Source: Trichobilharzia regenti (taxonomy: Eukaryota > Platyhelminthes > Trematoda > Strigeidida > Schistosomatidae). Taken from it: DNA of 64,000 bases. Each line of letters begins with the position of its first letter. Within the stretch, counting starts at the first letter, position 1. The position numbers and the translations under genes are program-made. This document shows, piece by piece, positions 55,840 to 64,000 of this stretch. Below the pieces are notes generated by a model that worked only from the letters and a program-made list of their open reading frames with translations, was not told the origin of the DNA and did not search any database. Location: positions 12,503,925 to 12,567,924 of the forward strand of contig OX235266.1 of NCBI GenBank assembly GCA_944472135.2, given 5' to 3'.

Positions 55840-56395
55840 ATTAAAATAATTTAGAAAAATTACAGGAATTATAAAGAATGCCTTATATCAGATGGAATCC
55901 AAATTGACTGAATAGAAATGAAGGACTAAAACAGATTTCGACCTGGTTACAACACCCTCCTCCTCCATGAAATGATGAAATCAGTACAAATGCGATACGC
56001 ATTTTTTTATTATATAAACACATGCTTCTTTTAGAGTTTTCAAACACTTATCAAATTCAACAACCTACGCCTGGTTTTGTCATCTTGACTAATTGGCCAA
56101 CTTAGCAACGCAAAAATTACCCCGTACTGAGGAACGATGATTAAATTGTTACATATAAGCTGAAATTTTTTAAAATTCTGGTTTATCAATACTACTCTGC
56201 CAAAGTTATTAGCAGCAGCATTAAACAGCCAGTGTCAGTGAAATCAACAATATCGCTTTGTTTTTCAGTCACTGGGAAATACAAAACACTTTTAAGTAAG
56301 TTCAGTCCACGGAAATTACAAATGTCAAATAGGGGTGAAGAAATAATCAGAATAAAAAGCAAGTTAAACATTGCGCAACAAGGTGATACTTAGAA
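55840..56395. other. Gene-free stretch
   Basis: AT-rich; nothing recognised. Confidence 0.35.
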
Positions 56396-56399
56396 TAAG

Positions 56400-56960
56400 A
56401 CAACACCGTAAAGTTCTGGGTTCGAACCACACATAGTGTGGGTGCATACGGCTGACGAACCTGCTACAGGGATGAAGCAGCTGTCAAGTACTCCCTGTCC
56501 ATTTTCACTGGTTCTCTAACCAATAGAAATCCGTGATCAACTCCTAAAAACAAAAACTAACCCATACAAACCAAACTTTTGAAAGTTAATTTGATGCTTG
56601 CTAGTGACGTGCTACAGGACAGAGTTTTCAGCAGTTCTAATGAGAAGTCGTAACCAGTGAGGTTCATCCAGTCAAGTGTGAGGATGGATATCTCATAGAT
56701 GACATTGTTTGGTGTCAGTCGCGTTAAATCATGAATTAGTAGAAGTTAGAATTCATACGTTGGCCACTGAATCGCGTCACAGTGACCGAGTGGTATATAA
56801 GCTTGCCATGTAATCGAAACGTCCTGGTTTCAAACCTCTCATAGTTTAGGTGCTTACTGACGATGATTCGCAAACTAGGATGAAATAGCTGTCGATTACG
56901 CCAATGCTGATATCGGTCCTTGATCAACTCGTAAAGACAAGTGAGATGAAATAGTGGAAA
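56400..56960 (+). mobile_element. Tandem Salpha-like dimer, degenerate
   Basis: Two plus-strand copies. The first is a B-box-to-tail piece (GTTCTGGGTTCGAACCACAC, GGATGAAGCAGCTGTCAAGT) and the second a spacer-to-tail unit (GAAGTTAGAATTCATACGTT, GACGATGATTCGCAAACTAG, GATGAAATAGCTGTCGATTA). Hammerheads lie about 408 bp apart. Both cores carry several changes. Confidence 0.75.
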
Positions 56961-57222
56961 AATAAGCAAGGACGAAGTATGAGAAGAGATTGCTATACTT
57001 TAGGAGAGAAAGATTAATACCATGAAAGATAAAGGGGTTGAACGAATGCTTTCTGTATACTTCTTTCAGTGTTTTAGGCTTCAGCAGTACAAATAATTAG
57101 GTTACATAATTACCTTAGCTAATTAATTTCTCAAGTATTGGTTTTGTAGGCATTTTGTTTGATTGCATGGAATATTTAATCATGAGCTGACATCAGTTAG
57201 AGAACCACTGGAAAACCTAGGA

Positions 57223-57268
57223 TTACTGGACAGCTGTTTCGTCCTAGTTTGGGACTCTTCAGCAGGAC
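57223..57268 (-). ncRNA. Hammerhead ribozyme, core intact
   Basis: The minus strand has CUGAAGA, GUCC/GGAC stem II, GAAA, CAGCUG, GUC. Stem I (GUCCUG with CAGUAA) is weakened by mismatches. Confidence 0.65.
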
Positions 57269-57363
57269 GCACCCACCGGGACTCGAACCTAGGACCTTCT
57301 GGTTACAAGGCGAGCTCGTAGACCATTGAGCCACTGGTCCTGGGTTCAAATCCCGGTGGGTGC

Positions 57364-57409
57364 GTACTGCTGAAGAGTTCCAAACTAGGACGAAACGGGT
57401 GTCCAGTAA
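57364..57409 (+). ncRNA. Hammerhead-like motif, stems weakened
   Basis: GUACUG, CUGAAGA and GAAA are kept. Stem II GUUC/GGAC has a G-U pair, and the stem III region has changed from CAGCUG to CGGGUG. Confidence 0.6.
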
Positions 57410-57762
57410 TCCCAGGTTTTCCAGTGGTTCTCTAACTGATGTCAGCTCATGATTAAATCCTCCATACAATCAAACAAAATCCCTACAAAACCAATACTTG
57501 AAAATGAATCTGATGCTCACTAGTGACTGGCCCTATTCAGGCAGTTAACCTGGGGTTCTAGTGGGAAGCCGTGACCAGTAGGATACAGCTGGTCGAAGAT
57601 GAGGCTGTAACTCATCGAGGAAGACATTGCGAAGTGGTCGCGCTCTATCGTGAATTGGTAGAAGTTAGAATTCAAGGACCATTGGATCGGGTCCCAGTGG
57701 CTCAATGGTCAACGAGCTTGCCTTGTAACCAGAAGGTCCTGGGTTCGAATCCCGGTGGGTGC

Positions 57763-57808
57763 GTCCTGATGAAGAGTCCCAAACCAGGACGAAACAGCTG
57801 TCCAGTAC
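57763..57808 (+). ncRNA. Hammerhead-like motif, C3 to A change
   Basis: AUGAAGA replaces CUGAAGA; stem II, GAAA, CAGCUG and GUC are intact. Predicted inactive for the same reason as 30921-30966. Confidence 0.7.
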
Positions 57809-57879
57809 TCCCAGGTTTTCCAGTGGTTCTCTAACTGATGTCAGCTCATGATTAAATCCTCCATGTAATTAATTTTTCG

Positions 57880-59440
57880 TCCATGTAGATTCCTTTCAAG
57901 GAAGGCGTTGTGCAGAGATAAGGTGACCAATATCGATCAGAGATTCAGTTATCGCCCTTCTTCTTGGCTTTATACTGCTTGGTGATAAATTAGTTGAAAT
58001 AGGACTCTAGATTTCCTAGATTCCCTGAATTTTACATAAAATATAAAGATGTAGACCTTAACCTTAACTTTTCATGTTGTTATATGAATTCAGTATAGGA
58101 AGGTATTGTAAGCTGAGGAGTATTGGACAACGGTCTCATTATAGTTTTGGGGCTGTTAGGCAATGATTTCCCATTATTCTGTCGACTTGGAATTTAATTG
58201 AGGACTTTCGGGTTATGAAGCGATCACGCACTAGTACAGTGTACTGTATATAGTTTTGATAATGCACCTTGTGTATTTACGAATACTTTACTCATTGACG
58301 TCAGATTAAACCCTTTTTGATCCATCTAGAAACAACTTCATTTAGAGTATAAGCTCCGCTTTGGTTAGCCTAATTTGGATCCTCGTAGTGTTTTTTTGTT
58401 TGATTTCCATTAATAGCCTGACAAATAAGAAGGATATAGTTATTACTAAGTTAGATAAAGGCATTCAACAAAGGAATTAAAATAAATCAGACTATATAAA
58501 CAGGACTGTATTAGGAAACGTGGCGACCGATAGACAGTCTGATGAATGAAAACTTAAAAAATCCCTAGTTGACATCAAACGTCAAATGAAACCTTTTTTA
58601 ACTGAGTGGAAATTGTTGCACATGACAGAGCAAAGCAGCAAAATATCTATTTTCTGTTGGGCAACATATCTCTCTCTTCATGCCTACAAGTTATGCGTGA
58701 ATCTTGCCAAAGGCGTGCGAATCAGCATAAGTCACTTAGGTTTATTATGTGATTCTACTACAGCCTGAGAATTGCAAATCTTTGTAAAAGAATAACTCTT
58801 CGTTGCACTCCACTTACTCTACAATACTAGATATATCAACCGTAAATGCTACAAGTCCTGCTTATTTGTGAATCGTTGCAGAGCTTGACATTTTTCCATT
58901 GTTATTATTACATACTATTATCATTAATTAATCGAATGATGAAGTCACGTACAGTCTGTATGTGTGTGCGTATGTGGCAATCAACCAGATCGCTCTTCTC
59001 TGTTTCGTTATCATATAAATACGGTTCAACTTAGTTCACATATCGTTTTGTACAAAATTGAAAAAAAAGCAGATAATAAGCGGTGAAAGTAAGTCAATTT
59101 CAAAGGGATTTGGACTCATTTTATCATTATTTTTATTGTGTAAATATCCTCATAATTTATTCACAGGCTAAAAATAAACTGTTCTTCAGACTCCTTTGCC
59201 TTCGAAGTGAAGCAGATGGCTTCAGGAGCACTTCTCCCTCCCCCATATATTACTCTGATCATGGCTAATCATAGCATCTCAACTCCTTGTAATACAACAT
59301 CTTCCATGTCACTATCGAATGATGATTAGCTTGGCGCACAGCGTCATGTAGTGGGTTTGTGCAATCCGTCTTCATTTCCTCCAGGATAACTGTTGAGCAG
59401 CATATTCTTGATCCGTTCGTCTCGAGAGTTTCGTGTTAAT
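57880..59440. other. Mostly unassigned stretch
   Basis: Several short frames of about 60 residues, none with a motif. No matched repeats. Confidence 0.35.
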
Positions 59441-59449
59441 ATAGGTGTA

Positions 59450-59855
59450 AAACTTGAGCACTGTGGCAGTAAGTAATTCCATATTAGTTTGTTTATTAGA
59501 TGCATCACACAGTGGAATAGTGTTATTTACTGGATGACAGAGTTTCGAACAAAACATATTGTTCATAATCATATCAGTTATAATCAAACGACTTTGAAAC
59601 TTGAGTTTTATAGTTTTCTTTGTCCTCTCCTATTTGTCGTCGTAGAGGTAGTAGAATTTTCCAGATATCAGGGACAGGTGATGAACCATTCCTATTATAT
59701 GTATTTACAGCTGATTCGATAAACAAAGCTTCTGTTATCAATCTCTGTCCCAGAAGCTTTATTTATCGAATCAACTGCAAATACATGTAATAGGAATGAT
59801 TCAACACCCGGTCACCAAGACATCTGGAAAATTCTACTACCCCTACGACGGCGAA
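59450..59855. mobile_element. PLE-A 3' tail foldback
   Basis: A minus copy of the PLE-A tail (59470-59740: TATTTACTGGATGACAGAGT, GAAACTTGAGTTTTATAGTT, CCTATTTGTCGTCGTAGAGG, TGATTCGATAAACAAAGCTT) turns at about 59743-59755 into a plus copy (59755-59852: CTTTATTTATCGAATCAACT, CCAAGACATCTGGAAAATTC). The inner 100 bp on each side are complementary, with a loop of only about 12 bp. Confidence 0.8.
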
Positions 59856-60190
59856 TTGTTTTCGTGACGCGCCTGCCTAGGTCCTCACCCATATAGGAGA
59901 AGTGGTTGACTGAATATTGGTGCTGGCTACTTGTAGAAGATTTCCAATCTGATTTCAGAGTGATGAAGGTCTCTCTTTGCTGTCTGATTGTGGTTTTCAT
60001 GTCTTCGTCCTTGCCGTCTGTAGTTGAAATGATGTCACCAAGATAAGTGAAGGAGGTGACTTGTTTTGAATTTCTTCCGTCGACACTGATGGGTGCTTGT
60101 TGGAGTTGTTGGTAGATTGTCTCCATCACCTTCGTTTTCTCTACGTTTATTTAAATTTCGACTTTTTCTGCTTCTTTTGATTTTCTGTTG
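59853..60190 (-). pseudogene. RTE-like LINE, internal fragment
   Basis: The minus frame 60129-59812 reads RNSKQVTSFTYLGDIISTTD, then DEDMKTTIRQQRETFITLKS, the conserved LINE segment between the CAA tract and the C-terminus. It abuts the PLE-A foldback directly. Confidence 0.8.
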
Positions 60191-60199
60191 GTTTTTCCC

Positions 60200-60845
60200 C
60201 TGTAGGTTTCCGAGTTAATAAAAAGTTGTAGAAGGTCAGAACCGACTGTTTATCAATGAAGCAAAGGGAAAAAGGAGAAAAAACATGGATGAAGGATATT
60301 AAGTGTCAGTTATCAGTCTCTATGGAACAAATGTTGACTTTATAAAAGGCAAGGGTAAACAAAGCAGTAGGACATAATTCTTCCCGATACAGAAACCAAG
60401 TCTTCTAATAGTGACTGCTGCCTCTCCAGCTACTGAATAAAACGCGGTCAAGGACTTCTAGGTCGACCTACAGGGACACGATAGAAAACCTAGAGCGATG
60501 TCTTCGGTTTTATCGAATGTCGGGTATTTATCATGTGGGTTACGATCGCTAAATTCAAGTATTTGGTTTCTCCTTCACTCAGTTATACAGGTAAATGTTC
60601 TCATGCTAGCATGGGTATATCCTACTGGTTCCACAGAGTCATTGAAGTACATTAGTGGGCATTGATGGATTCATCAGAGAGTACCTGAATCTCATTGGTC
60701 ACTATCTTAACTACTTAATTGCTTTGTTAAAAAATGGTAGGCCTGAAAGAAACTACCTCATGATAACCACCTCTAACTTGGAACTAAGCTGTAAATTGCT
60801 AAAATGATAGGCAAATAGGAAAAAAGAAAGTGTCACACTTTTCGT
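60200..60845. other. Unassigned stretch
   Basis: Nothing recognised on either strand. Confidence 0.35.
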
Positions 60846-60879
60846 CCTTGTATCGGTTTTTAGGAAATAGGTTGGTAGA

Positions 60880-61080
60880 GGGTTAAAATTCTAAAAAAGT
60901 AATCTAGATGGGTGGAGAGAGAGGTTGATTACTGAATCCTTGTTCATCGAGTCTACACCCAACACATACAACAGAAATGACTCAATGCAAATACCAGAAA
61001 TATGGAAGATATTGTCACCGTCAGTCAGTCATATCAGAAGAGGATAATAAATAATCTCAAAATTCTGTTTCAATTCAAAC
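60880..61080 (+). pseudogene. PLE-A 3' coding tail
   Basis: GATGGGTGGAGAGAGAGGTT, GATTACTGAATCCTTGTTCA and TACACCCAACACATACAACA match the block after the nuclease in the 6.6 kb minus copy. Decayed 3' region to about 61.3 kb. Confidence 0.65.
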
Positions 61081-61411
61081 ATATCACAAACAGTCTAACA
61101 AGTTACTTATTATGGCTATAAAAACTACTCGTCTTAATTCCCATCTGACTGTAGTTGATCAATAACACTCATTATTATTTATGAATGAACATTATCTCAT
61201 ATTCATTTTTATTCAAATATCTAGTCACTTCCACACAAGTATATAAGTGAATGAAAAAGGTTGTATGAGTAACGTGATATGATTATGAGCAATAGTTTGT
61301 GCTCGAAACTTGGTTGTCAGTTAATGTTACTGTATAACACTGTGTGATTTATCAGAATAAAATCTTATTCATGATGGAGTTATGCTCTACCACAGTGCCC
61401 AAGTTTTATTA

Positions 61412-61795
61412 TTATTATATTATTGTTCTCTTGGGTTCCTAGTGGAACATAGGGCTTCAGCTGCACGTCTTCACTTGCTTCTGTCTTTTGCTGTACTTTT
61501 TACTTACATCCATGTTAGTCCATACTGTTTCAACTCCTCTTCACACGATCTCTTCCATGTAACCCTTGCACTGACGTCCCACTCGTCGCTTCCTTTTCGG
61601 GTTCGACTCGAGCAATGGCCTGACGCGCGCGCGATGTCACCTAGCGGCCTCCCCAGCGACTGTCCAATCCATCTCAACTTTCTCCTGCATATTTGTTGGG
61701 CGACTGGTTCTTGTTTTGTTTGTTCCCATGGTTTCTTATTGGTGATTGTTTCCAGCCATCTAAGTTTCATACTTATATCAATTTTTGAAAGGAGT
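61412..61795 (-). pseudogene. RTE-like LINE, 3' end
   Basis: Inverted 3' end TCTTGGGTTCCTAGTGGAAC, ATAGGGCTTCAGC after a TTA run. The minus frame 61770-61504 carries the C-terminal coding end (QEPVAQQICRRKLRWIGQSL, then GDIARASGHC). An antisense 140-residue plus frame (61382-61804) is a shadow. Confidence 0.85.
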
Positions 61796-61799
61796 CACT

Positions 61800-62290
61800 T
61801 GTAATTATAATCTAGAGCAAGACCATTACTTATTTTAAGAAACACCAACGAACTAACTGTTTCCAGTAGTTCCTCATCTCATCTAACTCGTGATTTATGC
61901 TGAACTAAATCAAATATCCGAGAACCAACACTTGAAAACAGCCAGTAACTACCTGTCAATAGGTCAGCTGTACATCAAGTACAGTAAGATGCAAAATCAG
62001 TAATCCATTGACCAAACGTATTTGCAGATGCACTGTCGTGCTTGTGTTTTTTACTTACAGAAACAATATAAGAAGGATGGAGGAAACTGATACCTCAGAT
62101 GAATAAACAGAACTGCAGATATCAGGGTAGATTGCTGAAAAATGTCGAGCCGTATTATTCTACGGCGATACGTTTTCATTTCACTCTGTTTTCTGCCATT
62201 TATCAACCCATAGCTCAGCTTATCGTTTTCCATCCAGATTTCCCTAGACATTCCTGAGCGTTAGGTCACTCGATAGCTTTCTCGGCGTGT
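61800..62290. other. Stretch between LINE pieces
   Basis: About 61850-61950 weakly resembles a Salpha-like tail (AACTAACTGTTTCCAGTAGT, CAACACTTGAAAACAG). The rest is unassigned. Confidence 0.35.
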
Positions 62291-62294
62291 GTGT

Positions 62295-62870
62295 AACCGA
62301 ATTTCGTTTTCTTCAGCTAATTTGTTAGGTAATATGTTCTTCGTAGCCTTGGTGCCACAGATCCCTGCTGCTTATCCTTTCCAACCATCCGATCTTCAGT
62401 ATGGAAGATAAAATAGGCAGTTGTTGATGAAACTTGGCGACAGCCTGTTGCAAGTGCTTTCCTTTCGAGTCAAATCACTGAATTGACAATAATATCACCA
62501 ATTTGGATGTTCTTCTGCATGTTGAGATTTCATGACTTTGGCATTCTCATCCGTGTCACATGTAGTTAGAGTAACGCTGCTGCAAAACATTGATTGGTGC
62601 TTACGTCGTTGCTGGTCAAGCCTCTTTATTCCCTCCGTCTTCTCTATGTTCCTTTGAATGCTTGTCTTCAACGCCTATTTTGTCAAATTATTAGTTTTAC
62701 ATGCAGGTTTTTGAGTTTGTAAGAAATTAAACGTAAACAATTTGAGAAATTCAGATATTACAGAGTCTTTTCGTCAGTCTCTTGAATAATCCAGTCGACT
62801 ACAGCCGGCAGTTCCAGCAGCATCATTTCGAACTTAATAATTCTGTTGACTGAAGCAATCGATAAACAAT
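62295..62870 (-). pseudogene. RTE-like LINE, internal fragment
   Basis: GTGCCACAGATCCCTGCTGC, CCAACCATCCGATCTTCAGT, GATGAAACTTGGCGACAGCC, TTGATTGGTGCTTACGTCGT, ATGTTCCTTTGAATGCTTGT and CAGCAGCATCATTTCGAACT keep the LINE order. Strongly decayed. It may belong to the same insertion as 61412-61795. Confidence 0.6.
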
Positions 62871-63094
62871 GTTATATATGTCCTATGTGATGACTGAAGG
62901 TCGTAATATCTGAGCCAGTCACCTTTAAGGTAGTAAAATACCGCTCAACTAGCTAAGCTCTTGTACCCGGCTGCTAGTCAGAATGCCGTTTACAACAGTC
63001 ACGATAAGTAATAACAAGTGATTGCATAATATGTGCTACTGTTCATCTGTTGTCGGAATAACTGTCTGGCTAGGTATCCTGCTGTGAAATACCA

Positions 63095-63390
63095 TGATCA
63101 CCTCTGATGGTTACTCTCAATTCTTACAAATCTCAGTGTATGGGATACCCTCTAAGAAGACCACTGAGGGATGTGGAGCTTCAGGTGTACCCAGTGGTGA
63201 GAAATCGAATGGGGAACGAAAATCTCGGTGTCACTTTGAGGCTGATATTGAGGAGATCATATGACAAAGGAGCTTAAAGTTCATAAGCAGTCGTGAAACC
63301 AACCAAAAAAAAGGAATAGAGAGAAAACAATCAAACAGAGATGTGCTGTATGATGCCCTGTATTCCACTTGCAACCCCAAAAGAAATAAC
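63095..63390 (+). pseudogene. RTE-like LINE, 3' end, degenerate
   Basis: ATTGAGGAGATCATATGACA (C-terminal coding region) to GATGCCCTGTATTCCACTTG, the family 3' end, followed by AATAACAATAATT tail. Confidence 0.6.
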
Positions 63391-63394
63391 AATA

Positions 63395-64000
63395 ATTAAA
63401 ACATTTTGCCAGTTCCATATCAAACATCTTCTTGAATGTCCATTACCGACAAATATTTGAAAATCAAACGACTACAAAATCCTTGCCCGTAATTTTCTCA
63501 TCTCTTTGATTTACATTCTTTATGAGTATGTGGTAAGATGGTATTGAGAAGACTATTCAACCATTTATCAATTCACATTAATCGATCTGATCTATCATCA
63601 GCAACACAAAAGGGTCATTTAAAAAACGTATCTTGACTGATAGATAATTTGAACGTTATTCATAATTAGTGATATTATTAATAATAGCACGATTTAATCT
63701 CATGTCAGTAAATGAATAATGGTAATGTTCTTAAAGCAGACGAAATTAACTCATTTTTAATTTTTATAAAATTGAAATAAATCATGTCATTGTGTTCAAA
63801 AATCAATAAACCTTATCGATTTTTTGTCCATTTTTGTTGCCGTCATTAAAAATTCCATTTATTTTTGTCAGGAAGACATTTTGAATAACGTCGCCTATTT
63901 CAGTACTTATTCGACAGTGGAATAAATATTAAGCGGTTGTTACTTTTACAGATAACGTATTCAAGAACTAACATTTTTGTGAAAGTACTCGAACTATAAG
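63395..64000. other. AT-rich gene-free end of window
   Basis: No transposon or coding motif recognised. Confidence 0.4.

Larger units (their letters stand above)
57130..57865. mobile_element. Palindromic/tandem Salpha-like composite with target duplication
   Basis: A minus arm (57131 to about 57336) joins a plus array (about 57337-57865) at the same A-box/B-box junction as in the 47.2 kb composite (GAGCCACTG then GTCCTGGGTTC). Plus hammerheads are at 57364 and 57763, and the minus one near 57223. Flanks TAATTAATTT at 57120-57129 and 57866-57875 form a 10-bp duplication, different from that at 47.2 kb. The insertion is independent but the internal structure is shared. Confidence 0.88.

Noticed and set aside
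61382..61804. 140-residue plus frame
   Set aside because: Antisense of the LINE C-terminal region.

Overview
The window looks like nuclear DNA of a blood fluke, most likely a Schistosoma of the mansoni/haematobium side. The reasons are AT-rich DNA packed with decayed retroelements, many copies of a tRNA-headed repeat carrying a hammerhead ribozyme (like the Salpha repeats known from S. mansoni and S. haematobium, reported absent from S. japonicum), several Penelope-like element (PLE) families with GIY-YIG endonuclease domains, and RTE-like LINEs. Species is inference from remembered family knowledge. I see no complete ordinary protein gene. The one non-transposon coding signal is a minus-strand histone-H4-like open frame near 19.2-19.5 kb, with a possible small intron and a second open segment.

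Names used here: Salpha-like SINE (tRNA-like A/B boxes, then a hammerhead; monomer about 403 bp); SINE-L (tRNA-like head with a 3' tail like the LINE 3' end); SINE-G (similar tRNA-like head with a tail containing GAATTTTCAGCATG); FB-tRNA (tRNA-like interior with inverted ends); LINE (RTE-like, with RT motifs and a CAA-rich tract); PLE-A (Asn/Asp-rich linker before the nuclease), PLE-B and PLE-C (other PLE lineages).

Layout. 0.6-2.6 kb: a PLE-A/Salpha inverted repeat, a SINE-G and a PLE-B nuclease scrap. 3.7-5.5 kb: LINE 3' half, then FB-tRNA. 6.6-17.4 kb: PLE-A, SINE-G, LINE and Salpha-like copies and a degenerate TTAGGG patch. 19 kb: H4-like exon. 19.8-24.6 kb: Salpha-like, LINE, SINE-L and PLE-A. 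25.8-28.2 kb: inverted pairs of Salpha-like and FB-tRNA elements. 30.0-32.5 kb: a PLE-C flanked by inverted arms, with a palindromic Salpha-like composite inserted into one arm. 33-43.4 kb: LINEs, including the best RT fragment (41.9-43.4 kb), and a SINE-L nested in a LINE. 44.7-51.2 kb: SINE-L, PLE-C, FB-tRNA, a second palindromic Salpha composite, LINE, PLE-C nuclease. 51.9-54.6 kb: PLE-B split by a very young miniature LTR retrotransposon. 54.9-63.4 kb: PLE-A, a third Salpha composite, a PLE-A foldback and LINE ends.

How the parts work together: the LINE 3' end and the SINE-L tail share sequence, so the LINE probably supplies reverse transcriptase to SINE-L. The most striking theme is head-to-head inversion. 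Salpha-like, FB-tRNA and PLE copies repeatedly occur as inverted pairs. Three Salpha composites are bounded by target-site duplications, and two of these share the same internal inversion junction, so the palindromic form itself seems to have moved. Its transcripts would be long hairpins carrying hammerheads.
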